Assembly: GCF_011193355.1 (NCBI RefSeq)
Contig: NZ_CP049780.1
Location: 2,718,069 to 2,782,068 of the forward strand
Source: Streptomyces sp. JB150
GTDB taxonomy: Bacteria; Actinomycetota; Actinomycetes; Streptomycetales; Streptomycetaceae
Length of the DNA stretch: 64,000 nucleotides
Direction: 5' to 3'
The notes below the pieces were generated by a model. That model had not been told where the DNA came from, ran no database searches, and saw only the letters and a program-made list of their open reading frames with translations. Below, one piece after another: positions 45,065 through 52,049 of this stretch (position 1 is its first letter; each line of letters opens with the position of its first letter). The position numbers and the translations under genes are program-made.

Positions 45065-46330
45065 GTGCCGCGTCCGCTCCCGCGCGCCCGACTGCGCAGC
45101 ACCGCGGCCGTGTTCACCACCCTGACGGCTCTCACCGCCACCTCCCTGGTCACCGGGCCCTCGGTCGCCGGCCCCTTCTCGGCGGCGCCGTGCGCCCTGG
45201 AACGCACCGACGCGCACCACTCGGAGGGCCTGGACACCTGGAACGCCGCCTATCCCCGGCCGACCCGCGCGCTGGACGCGGTGATGATCTTCCTGTCCTT
45301 CCCGGACTCCGCACCGCTGACCACGCCCGCCGAACTGACGGCCGACCACTTCCCCGCCACCAGCCGCTATTTCGCGCAGGCGTCCTACGGCCGGTTCGCG
45401 CTGCGCCCGCATCCGCTGCGGCACTGGATCCGGATGCCGCGCCCCTCGACGGCGTACGCCATACAGCGCGACTGGACCGCCTCGCACCGCGCCGCCTACC
45501 TGCGCGACGCGCTCGCCTCGGCCGACGGCCAGGTCGACTTCTCGCGCTACGACGTCGTCTACTTCGTCGCCGATCCGCACGCGCCCGGTGTCGACTCGGA
45601 CGCCACGAAAGTGGTCAACCTGGAGGCCCCGCTGCGGGCGGACGGGGCGGACATCCGCCGGGTCGTCACGGTGTTCGAGAACCATCCGCCGGACCGGCTG
45701 GTCCTCGCCCACGAGACCGGCCATGTCTTCGACCTGCCGGACCTCTACCACCGTCCGACGGACGGCAAGGGCGACTGGGACACCCACGTCGGCGACTGGG
45801 ACCTGATGGGCAGCCAGTTCGGTCGCGCCCCCGACCTCTTCGGCTGGCACAAGTGGAAGCTGGGCTGGCTGGAGGAGCGGCAGGTGGTGTGCGTGCCGGG
45901 CGGCGAGCCGACCCGGCTGACCCTGGAGTCGCTGAGCGCCGGACCGGACGTGCCGGTGACGGGTGCCGCGGGGGCGCCGGTCTTCGGCTCCGGGCGGGGC
46001 ACCAAGCTGGCGGTGGTGCGCACCGGCCCCGACAGCGTGCTCGCCTTCGAGGCGCGGGGCGCGGTCGGCAACGACCGGTCCGCCTGCCGGCAGGGCGTCC
46101 TGGTCTACCGGGTGCGCAGCGGCGCCGAGTCCGGGGGCGGTCCGGTGCAGGTGATCGACGCCCACCCGAGGACGGAGGCCTGCTGGGAGAACTCGGTCTA
46201 CCCGGCGCTCGCCGACGCCCCCGTCGACGTCGGGGAGCGCTTCACCGTGCCCGGCGAGAACGTGCGCGTCGAGGTGGAGGGCCGGACGCCCTCGGGCGCC
46301 TGGACCGTAAAGATCTCGCCACTGCGGTGA
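45065..46330 (+). CDS. Secreted M6-like zinc metalloprotease
   Basis: 421 residues from GTG 45065, with GGAGG 5 bases upstream; GTG 45035 is an earlier in-frame alternative. A signal peptide (RARLRSTAAVFTTLTALTAT) precedes the mature enzyme. HETGH at 216-220 gives Glu217 as catalytic base with two zinc histidines; the downstream DLPDLYHRPTDG and GDWDLMGSQFGRAPDLFGWH segments match M6 (immune-inhibitor-A-like) proteases, the latter holding the third ligand region and a Met-turn-like turn. Several cysteines in the C-terminal beta domain suggest disulfides. A terminator follows. Confidence 0.85.
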   Translation: MPRPLPRARLRSTAAVFTTLTALTATSLVTGPSVAGPFSAAPCALERTDAHHSEGLDTWNAAYPRPTRALDAVMIFLSFPDSAPLTTPAELTADHFPATSRYFAQASYGRFALRPHPLRHWIRMPRPSTAYAIQRDWTASHRAAYLRDALASADGQVDFSRYDVVYFVADPHAPGVDSDATKVVNLEAPLRADGADIRRVVTVFENHPPDRLVLAHETGHVFDLPDLYHRPTDGKGDWDTHVGDWDLMGSQFGRAPDLFGWHKWKLGWLEERQVVCVPGGEPTRLTLESLSAGPDVPVTGAAGAPVFGSGRGTKLAVVRTGPDSVLAFEARGAVGNDRSACRQGVLVYRVRSGAESGGGPVQVIDAHPRTEACWENSVYPALADAPVDVGERFTVPGENVRVEVEGRTPSGAWTVKISPLR

Positions 46331-46363
46331 CGGGATGGCGGGCAGGACCCCGGACAAGCGAAA

Positions 46364-46389
46364 GGGCGTTCTCGCTATCGAGAACGCCC
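46364..46389. terminator. Shared terminator, metalloprotease gene and tRNA-Lys
   Basis: GGGCGTTCTCG and its complement form an 11-base stem around CTAT, placed between the converging metalloprotease and minus-strand tRNA-Lys genes. Confidence 0.8.
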
Positions 46390-46411
46390 AGGTCAGCGAC
46401 CTAATCGCTAG

Positions 46412-46485
46412 TGCGCCGCCAGGGACTCGAACCCCGGACCCGCTGATTAAGAGTCAGCTGCTCTAACCAACTGAGCTAGCGGCGC
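46412..46485 (-). tRNA. tRNA-Lys (anticodon CTT), copy 1
   Basis: The 74-base cloverleaf has acceptor stem GCGCCGC/GCGGCGC, D arm TAGCTCAGTTGGTTAGAGC, anticodon loop with CTT inside ACTCTTAAT, and a T arm with GGTTCGAGTCC; CCA is not encoded. It is identical to the copies at 51124 and 54811. Its 5' end overlaps the stop region of the upstream CDS by 10 bases. Confidence 0.97.
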
Positions 46486-47045
46486 CTGCTGACGTCGTAG
46501 ACCTTAGCATCCTGGTCGGCGGGAGGCGAAATCGATATCCGCACCGCCGCCCGGGCCGCCCGGACGGCCGCCCAGAGCAGCACCTCCGGGCCCGGCAGCC
46601 AGGGGTGGCGGGTGTCGGGGGCGACGATCCAGCGCGCCTCCGCGGTCACGCCCGCCGCCGGGGGGCCGACCGGCGGGGGGACGGTCACGGCGTCCCCGGT
46701 GCCGTGGCACAGCAGTGGCGGGATCTCGCCGGTGCGTCCGTGGCCGCTCCACTCCTCCCACTCCATCAGCGAGGGCAGCCGCTGGGCCGTGCCCGGCGCG
46801 GCGAACAGCAGGACGCGGCCCCGGAAGGCGGCCACCGGACCCGTGCCCGGCCCGTCCTCCCACAGCCGGTCGAGCATGCGGCGCCCGAAGACGGCGGGCG
46901 CGCTCACCACGTCGAAGGCGGTGCCGCAGGGCAGCACGGCCGGGGCGTCGGGCCGTTCCTCCCACAGGGCACGGGTGCTGCGCGGATACGTTCCTGCCGA
47001 GACGAGCCAGTCGACTCCGTCGGCGGTGACTGTGCTGCTGCTCAT
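46476..47045 (-). CDS. Conserved protein, possible primase-polymerase N-terminal-like fold
   Basis: 189 residues from ATG 47045; only a weak GGGTG precedes it. The sequence (LPCGTAFDVVSAPAVFGRRM, RVLLFAAPGTAQRL, WIVAPDTRHPWLPGPEVLLW) resembles small actinobacterial proteins often labelled bifunctional DNA primase/polymerase N-terminal. The catalytic acidic pair of true prim-pols is not obvious, so activity is doubtful. The TAG stop lies inside the tRNA-Lys gene on the same strand, so mRNA and tRNA overlap by 10 bases, which implies tRNA processing cuts the mRNA end or that the two are cotranscribed. Confidence 0.65.
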   Translation of the reverse strand: MSSSTVTADGVDWLVSAGTYPRSTRALWEERPDAPAVLPCGTAFDVVSAPAVFGRRMLDRLWEDGPGTGPVAAFRGRVLLFAAPGTAQRLPSLMEWEEWSGHGRTGEIPPLLCHGTGDAVTVPPPVGPPAAGVTAEARWIVAPDTRHPWLPGPEVLLWAAVRAARAAVRISISPPADQDAKVYDVSRRR

Positions 47046-47137
47046 GTCACCCAGGTCTACCGGGCGTACACGTTCCGTTCCACAGAGTTGCCGGAAACCG
47101 GGACAGGAGACGGTAGGAGCGGGTATCTTGCCCGCCT

Positions 47138-47149
47138 GGCATATGCCAA
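47138..47149. promoter_or_regulatory. Perfect palindrome TGGCATATGCCA, possible operator
   Basis: The 12-base palindrome stands out by being AT-rich at its centre in a GC-rich gap, about 90 bases before the 189-residue gene. No regulator is suggested by the sequence alone. Confidence 0.35.
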
Positions 47150-47220
47150 GCAGATCACCGGGCGGGCACTCGCCCGAACGGGGCCGCTCTCCGGCTGACG
47201 AGCGGGCCGGGGCTTCGAAG

Positions 47221-47412
47221 GGGCGCTCGGGCCGGATGCTCGGGCCAGGAGTCCGAACCGGAATGCTCGGACCAGGCACCCGACCGGGACGCTGGGACCA
47301 GGGCGCTCGGGCCATGCACCCGACCGGGATGCCGAAACCAGGGCGCTCAGACCCGGCGCCCGGACCGGAATGCTCGGACCACGCGCCCGACCGGGATACC
47401 GAGCCCGGGTGC
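47221..47412. repeat. Degenerate tandem repeats of about 27-40 bases
   Basis: Imperfect units built from phrases such as ACCGGAATGCTCGGACCA and CACCCGACCGGGA recur at least six times up to the stop of the next minus-strand gene. They have mixed spacing and no open frame with normal codon use. Confidence 0.65.
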
Positions 47413-47775
47413 TCAGGCCGTGTCGGGCCCCGGCTCGTCCGCCCCCCGCAGCAGGTCGCGGCCGAACTCGACCATCTTCCTGGCGTAGTCCTCGGTCCAC
47501 TCCGCACGGTCGGCGATGTCCGCGGCGGTCAGCCGGTCGAACCGGCGCGGGTCGGCGAGCTGGGCCGCGGCCATCGCCTGGAACTCCATGGCCCGGTCCG
47601 CCGCCGCGCGGAACGCCTGGGTCAGCTCGGTCGCCCGCGTCAGCAGCTCCCGCGGGTCGTCGATGGACTCCAGATCGAAGAAGTGCTCCGGGTCGCCGGC
47701 CGCCTCGGCCGGCTCGAAGAGCAGGGGCGCGGGGCGTAGCCGCGGTTCGTGGCGACGCGGCGTGGGCTCCGCCAT
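47413..47775 (-). CDS. Conserved small helical protein of unknown function
   Basis: 120 residues from ATG 47775, with a near-ideal GAGGAGG 7 bases upstream. It is charged and helical (FFDLESIDDPRELLTRATEL, RAEWTEDYARKMVEFGRDLL), without membrane or signal segments. No family is recognised. It reads towards the repeat region. Confidence 0.7.
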   Translation of the reverse strand: MAEPTPRRHEPRLRPAPLLFEPAEAAGDPEHFFDLESIDDPRELLTRATELTQAFRAAADRAMEFQAMAAAQLADPRRFDRLTAADIADRAEWTEDYARKMVEFGRDLLRGADEPGPDTA

Positions 47776-47912
47776 GTCGTGTCCTCCTCTGACGGACGGA
47801 TCGGCTGGCCCGCCCCCCGACATCGCGGCCGGACCACTCCCATTCTCCCCCGCCCGCGCAAGGCGGCCGCAGGGGTTCGTGCGGGCGCACGCCCGCTCGG
47901 CGGGGGCGGGCC

Positions 47913-48641
47913 TCAGACCTGGACGATCGGCTCCCGGGTGAAGAGGGCGCCGAGGCCGGGGGCGTTCACCCGGCGGTCGGCCAGCCGCAGCGCCTCCCAG
48001 ACGGAGACCTGGTGGGCGGTGAGGACCGGCTTGCCCAGCTCCTTCTCCAGGGCGGTGAGGTGGGAGGCGGTGTGCAGGGCGGTGTCCGGCAGCAGGACCG
48101 CCTCGGCGTCCGCGTGGTCGGCCGCGCGGGCCAGCGCGAACAGCTCGGCCTCGCCCCAGCTGCCGGCCTCGGCGGCGGTGATCCCGGCGGCGTGCACGGC
48201 GACCGGCTCCAGTGCGGCCGCGCGCAGGAAGTCCGCGAAGAGTCCGGCGACGTCGTCCCGGTAGGTCGCGCCGATCGCGACGCGCCGCAGCGCCAGCTCG
48301 CGGCTCGCGTGCACGAACCCGAAGGAGGTCGAGGAGGCCGGCATCCCTGCGGCCACGGCGAGGCCGCGCACCTGCTCGTGGGCGCCCTCCCAGCCGTACG
48401 CGAAGCTGCCGCTGGTGCTGGCCCACACCACGGCCTCGGCGCCGGCGTGCCGCAGTTCCTGGACGCTCGCCGCCAGCCGCTCCGGGGAGCCCATCGCGCG
48501 CAGCCCGTCCTCGCGGCGGGCGTCCTCGCCGCTGTCCGTGTGGACCAGGTCCACCCGGATGTCACTGCCCAGCAGCTGCTCGATACGGGGATAGTCGTCC
48601 TCGGCCGAGTGGCCCGGGTAGAGGAATCCGAGTGCGGTCAT
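47913..48641 (-). CDS. Asp/Glu racemase-superfamily protein (maleate isomerase-like) without cysteines
   Basis: 242 residues from ATG 48641 with AGGAAGG upstream. The two-domain Asp/Glu/hydantoin racemase fold is visible from MTALGFLYPGHSAEDDYPRI, VVWASTSGSFAYG (first catalytic loop) and AVLLPDTALHT (second loop), as in maleate cis-trans isomerases and arylmalonate decarboxylases. In those enzymes one or both loops carry a catalytic cysteine; here the first has Ser/Thr, the second Asp-Thr, and the protein has no cysteine at all. The reaction must differ or be lost. It diverges from a D-2-hydroxyacid dehydrogenase across a repeat array. Confidence 0.78.
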   Translation of the reverse strand: MTALGFLYPGHSAEDDYPRIEQLLGSDIRVDLVHTDSGEDARREDGLRAMGSPERLAASVQELRHAGAEAVVWASTSGSFAYGWEGAHEQVRGLAVAAGMPASSTSFGFVHASRELALRRVAIGATYRDDVAGLFADFLRAAALEPVAVHAAGITAAEAGSWGEAELFALARAADHADAEAVLLPDTALHTASHLTALEKELGKPVLTAHQVSVWEALRLADRRVNAPGLGALFTREPIVQV

Positions 48642-49096
48642 GTCCAGCCTTCCTGCTGTTCTTCCGGCAGCACGGGGGTCGTTCCGGCGGAGCGGGGAGA
48701 CCGTGTGCGCGCCTCCTCGTCCGGCAGAGCCTGGTACGGCTCCACGGCTCGGGTACCCCGTCGGCGCGCCGCCGCCCACATCGTCACTTGGTTGGCCGAG
48801 ATCACCGGATTCCGCGGCCCGTCCCCGCGGGTGCGGGACGGGGGAGGGCACGGGCGCCGACAACGCGCCGTGCGGGAGGCCGTGTTGACGACGCCGGGCC
48901 CGGGTGCGAGCGTGGTGGATCCGCGCATGTCAGACGCGCCCCCGAGAGCCGCCGCAGGTCGGACGCCGCCCGTGAGGACCGGTGCGCGTCGGACGCCGCC
49001 GGCGGACAGCCGGCGTACGTCAGGTGCCGCCGGTGTGAACCGGCGTCCGCCGGACGCCGCCGGTGGGCGCCGGTCCGCTGGGAGAGACGGCTGCCG
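48642..49096. other. Divergent intergenic region with repeat array
   Basis: 455 bases between the racemase-like and dehydrogenase genes. The first 290 bases show no gene; the last part is the tandem array at 48929-49078. A plus-strand frame of 57 codons (ATG 48927) runs through the array but is low-complexity Arg/Pro/Ala and lacks a ribosome site. Confidence 0.5.
48929..49078. repeat. Five tandem 29-31 base degenerate repeats
   Basis: Units begin at 48929, 48958, 48988, 49019 and 49049, each starting GTC(G/A)GACGCCGCC or a variant and continuing into a GGT/GAACCGGCGT-like half. The spacing of about 30 bases equals three DNA turns, and the array ends 18 bases before the dehydrogenase start. 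It may be a multi-site operator or decayed coding repeat. Confidence 0.7.
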
Positions 49097-50047
49097 ATGA
49101 CCGACCCCACCCTGCTCGTCCTGCTGGGCGCCGATCCGCCGCCCCGGCTGGGCCGGCTCACCGGCCGGGCCCGGATCGTGCACACGGACGAGGCGGGGCT
49201 CGCGGCCCGGCTGCCGGAGGCCGACGCGCTGCTCGTGTGGGACTTCACCTCGCACGCCGTGCGCGAGGTGTGGCCGGGCGAGGGGCCCCGGCCGCGCTGG
49301 GTGCACACCGCGAGCGCGGGCGTCGACCATCTGATGTGCCCGGAGCTGACGGTGTCGGACACGGTGGTGACGAACGCGCGCGGGGTGTTCGAGCAGCCCA
49401 TCGCCGAGTACGTGGCCGCGCTCGTGCTGGCGATGGCGAAGGACCTGCCGGGCACGCTGGAGTCGCAGGGGCGCGGCGAGTGGCGGCACCGGGAGACGCT
49501 GCGGGTGGCGGGCACGCGCGCGGTGGTCGTGGGCTCGGGGCCGGTGGGCCGGACGGTGGCGCGGCTGCTGAAGGCGCTCGACATCCGTACGGCGATCGTC
49601 GGCCGCACCCCGCGCACCGGCGTGCACGGCCCGGACGACCTGGACCGGCTGCTCGCGCGCGCCGACTGGGTGATCGCGGCGGCCCCGCTCACCGACGACA
49701 CGCGTGGCATGTTCGACACCCGCCGCTTCGGGGTGTTCCAGCCGTCCGCCCGGTTCGTGAACGTCGGCCGGGGCGCCCTGGTGGACGAGGAGGCGCTGGC
49801 CGCGGCGCTCGCCAAGCGGTGGCTCGCGGGGGCCGCGCTGGACGTCTTCGCCACCGAACCGCTCGGCCCGGACAGCCCGTTGTGGCGGGTGCCGGGGCTG
49901 ATCGTGTCGCCGCACATGAGCGGGGACACGGTGGGCCGGCTGGACGAGCTGGGCGCGCAGTTCGTGGAGCTGTTCGAGCGCTGGGCGGCGGGCCGGCCGC
50001 TGTTCAACGTGGTCGACAAGCGGCGCGGGTACGTGCCGGGGCACTGA
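49097..50047 (+). CDS. D-2-hydroxyacid dehydrogenase
   Basis: 316 residues; GGGAGAG lies about 10 bases before the ATG. NAD(P)-dependent, cytoplasmic. The Rossmann motif is VVGSGPVGRTVARLL; the conserved Arg lies in NVGRGALVDEEAL, the Glu in LDVFATEPLG and the catalytic His in SPHMSGD. The N-terminal substrate domain has TASAGVDHLM. It belongs to the glyoxylate/hydroxypyruvate reductase-like group; the substrate is unknown. With the divergent racemase-like gene and the downstream IclR-type regulator it may form a small 2-hydroxy- or dicarboxylic acid pathway. Confidence 0.88.
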   Translation: MTDPTLLVLLGADPPPRLGRLTGRARIVHTDEAGLAARLPEADALLVWDFTSHAVREVWPGEGPRPRWVHTASAGVDHLMCPELTVSDTVVTNARGVFEQPIAEYVAALVLAMAKDLPGTLESQGRGEWRHRETLRVAGTRAVVVGSGPVGRTVARLLKALDIRTAIVGRTPRTGVHGPDDLDRLLARADWVIAAAPLTDDTRGMFDTRRFGVFQPSARFVNVGRGALVDEEALAAALAKRWLAGAALDVFATEPLGPDSPLWRVPGLIVSPHMSGDTVGRLDELGAQFVELFERWAAGRPLFNVVDKRRGYVPGH

Positions 50048-50244
50048 GCCGCGGCGACCGGCCGGACGAACCGGACGCCCGGCCCGGACGACCCTTGCCG
50101 CCGACATATGCCACCGACCCGACCCCCAGCCGGCAGGGGCGGATTCTCGTCAACAGCCGCTCACTACCGGCCTCTTGCCGGTTATCGTGGAGAGGATCCG
50201 AACAGCGGGTCACGGCACATTGACTGAGCGCACAGGGGGAAACC

Positions 50245-51003
50245 GTGGCGCTGAAGCACGAGCCGACCGCGCCGTACCACTCGGCTCAGGACGCCCTGCG
50301 CGTCCTGGAGACGGTGGCCCGGCACTCCACCGGTGTCACCGACACCGAGATCGCCCGTCACACCGGCCTCGGCACGGAGCGGCTGACCACCCTCCTGCGG
50401 ATGCTGCGTCGTGAGGGATACGTCGAGCAGGTGGCCGACGGGGCGTACGTCGCCGGCGCCGCCCTCGCCCGCCTGGGTTCCGCGCACGGCCGCGACCGGG
50501 CCCTGCGGGACCATCTCCAGCACACCCTGAACCGGCTGCGCGACTCGGTGGGCGCCGCCGTCTACATCAGCCGTTACGTCGACGGGGAGGTCCGGATCAC
50601 CCATTGCGCCGAGAGCCCGGCCACGCCCGCGGTCAACGAGTGGGTGGACTTCCGCTACTCCGCGCACGCCACCGCGGTCGGCAAGAGCCTGCTCGGCCAG
50701 CTCGACCACAACAGCCGCCGCGACCATCTGGCCCGGCACAAGATGGCCCGGCTCACCTCGCGCACGATCACCAGCGACAAGCTGCTGCTCTCCCGCCTGG
50801 AGGCGCAGCCGCCGACGGTGCCGGTGCTCGACCTCCAGGAGTACGCGGTGGGCACGGTCTGCGCGGCCGTCCCGATCACCGCCGGGTCCTCCGTGGGCTG
50901 CCTCGCGCTGTCCCTGCCGGTGGAGCACGCGCACCGGCTGCGCCAGGCGGCGGAGACGCTGAACCGGAACGCGGCGCCGGTCCTGCTGTCCCTGGCGATC
51001 TAG
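50245..51003 (+). CDS. IclR-family transcriptional regulator
   Basis: 252 residues from GTG 50245 with AGGGGGA upstream. An N-terminal winged helix (ALRVLETVARHSTGVTDTEI, TTLLRMLRREGYVEQ) is followed by the IclR effector domain (GAAVYISRYVDGEVRITHCA, YSAHATAVGKSLLGQLD, VGTVCAAVPITAGSSVGCLA). It probably binds a small carboxylate and may control the dehydrogenase and racemase-like genes; the repeat array between those is a candidate target. A tRNA-Lys gene follows. Confidence 0.87.
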   Translation: MALKHEPTAPYHSAQDALRVLETVARHSTGVTDTEIARHTGLGTERLTTLLRMLRREGYVEQVADGAYVAGAALARLGSAHGRDRALRDHLQHTLNRLRDSVGAAVYISRYVDGEVRITHCAESPATPAVNEWVDFRYSAHATAVGKSLLGQLDHNSRRDHLARHKMARLTSRTITSDKLLLSRLEAQPPTVPVLDLQEYAVGTVCAAVPITAGSSVGCLALSLPVEHAHRLRQAAETLNRNAAPVLLSLAI

Positions 51004-51075
51004 CGAGACACCCCGCAGCGGGTGCCGCGCTCTCGCCCTGGTCCCCGGTGGTCACGAGCACCCCCGGGGACCAGG

Positions 51076-51081
51076 TAGTAT
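51076..51081 (+). promoter_or_regulatory. Probable -10 element of tRNA-Lys copy 2
   Basis: TAGTAT lies 42 bases before the tRNA and is preceded by GAGCACCCCC at 51056-51065, as before tRNA-His and tRNA-Lys copy 3. Confidence 0.5.
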
Positions 51082-51123
51082 TTTCTTCGTCGCCGGCCGC
51101 GAAGAGCGGAAGGCGAGAGTCAT

Positions 51124-51197
51124 GCGCCGCTAGCTCAGTTGGTTAGAGCAGCTGACTCTTAATCAGCGGGTCCGGGGTTCGAGTCCCTGGCGGCGCA
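51124..51197 (+). tRNA. tRNA-Lys (anticodon CTT), copy 2
   Basis: Identical over all 74 bases to the tRNA genes at 46412-46485 and 54811-54884. CCA is not encoded. A terminator hairpin starts 6 bases later. Confidence 0.97.
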
Positions 51198-51203
51198 CAG
51201 CAG

Positions 51204-51234
51204 AGGGCCCCCTCGCGACAAGCGAGGGGGCCCT
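51204..51234. terminator. Terminator of tRNA-Lys copy 2 and of the LPMO gene
   Basis: AGGGCCCCCTCGC and its complement form a 13-base perfect stem around GACAA with a short T run after it. It also lies 12 bases past the stop of the convergent LPMO gene. Confidence 0.87.
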
Positions 51235-51246
51235 TTCCGTTGCCGT

Positions 51247-51852
51247 CTAGAACGTGACGTCCGAGCAGGCGTAGAACGCGTTGCCGGTGTCCGCGATCGT
51301 CCACACCGCGAGGATCACGTGCCGTCCGCTGAGCCCGGACGGCAGCGTGCCGCTGTGCGAGAGGGTCTGCGGCGGGCGCTGGCCGCCGTAGGGCACCGTC
51401 AGGAACGGCGTGAGGTTGAGGTCGGAGCGGGACAGGTTGTGGTTCTGGTTCCAGCCCGGCTTGGTGATGTAGTACTTGAAGTCGGTCGTGGCGTGCATCG
51501 CCGTGAACTGCCAGCGGAAGGTGTAGCTCTGCCCGCCGGTGACCTTGGTGGCCGGCCACGCGCCGCCCGACGGGGTCTTCGGGCTGTCGAGCTGGGCGAA
51601 GCGGGTGTTGTTGCCGGAGCAGAGCTGCCCGTCGGCGGGCCCGGACGCGGGGAAGCCCTTGGGGCCCTCGACGCTCTGCGGCTCCCACTGGATGGCGCCG
51701 CAGTTGGCCACCGTGCCGTTCTGGCACAGCTTCTGCCTGCTGATGGGGAGGTCGGTGTAGCCGTGTCCGGTGGCCGCGCCGGAGGAGAGCACGAGGGCTC
51801 CGGTCGTCGCCAGTCCGACCGCGACCGCGGACAACTTGGTCTTGGTGCGCAT
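51247..51852 (-). CDS. Secreted lytic polysaccharide monooxygenase (AA10/CBM33)
   Basis: 201 residues from ATG 51852 with GAGGAG 7 bases upstream. The signal peptide ends so that His30 (HGYTDLPISRQ) becomes the mature N-terminus, the first copper ligand of the histidine brace; His120 in TAMHATTDF is the second. Four cysteines suit two disulfides. AA10 enzymes oxidatively cleave chitin or cellulose; the single-domain form and GPKGFPASGPADGQ loop are typical of Streptomyces chitin-active proteins, though cellulose cannot be excluded. A DasR-like site upstream supports chitin/GlcNAc control. Confidence 0.92.
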   Translation of the reverse strand: MRTKTKLSAVAVGLATTGALVLSSGAATGHGYTDLPISRQKLCQNGTVANCGAIQWEPQSVEGPKGFPASGPADGQLCSGNNTRFAQLDSPKTPSGGAWPATKVTGGQSYTFRWQFTAMHATTDFKYYITKPGWNQNHNLSRSDLNLTPFLTVPYGGQRPPQTLSHSGTLPSGLSGRHVILAVWTIADTGNAFYACSDVTF

Positions 51853-51907
51853 GCTGCCGCTCCTCGGGGATGTGGGGGAGGTTCGGTGAGCCGTGCAGTG
51901 GTGCACG

Positions 51908-51923
51908 TAGGTCTAGACCAAGT
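51908..51923. promoter_or_regulatory. DasR-like operator (dre) upstream of the LPMO gene
   Basis: The perfect 10-base palindrome GGTCTAGACC (51910-51919) with flanks TA and AAGT matches the core of the DasR-responsive element ACTGGTCTAGACCAGT. It lies about 60 bases before the LPMO start. Confidence 0.75.
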
Positions 51924-52049
51924 CCCAGACTATTGCCGATAGTTGAACATGTCCATACCAATAGCGGAGTGAGGGGCGTCCCGGCACCCCCGTGCGCGAC
52001 GCGCGCCCGCGAGGTCACGCCCCCGCCTCACGCACGCCCCGCACCGCGG

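Larger units (their letters stand above)
47046..47412. other. Intergenic region with palindrome and degenerate repeats
   Basis: 367 bases upstream of the 189-residue gene hold a perfect 12-base palindrome TGGCATATGCCA (47138-47149), then a run of imperfect repeats (see 47221-47412). No convincing gene is present. Confidence 0.5.

Noticed and set aside
48929..49078. CRISPR array
   Set aside because: Units are adjacent and diverged with no unique spacers, and no cas genes lie near; the Cas4-like nuclease is in a different operon without adaptation genes.
48927..49100. 57-codon plus-strand frame through the repeat array
   Set aside because: Arg/Pro/Ala low complexity, no ribosome site; better explained as repeats.
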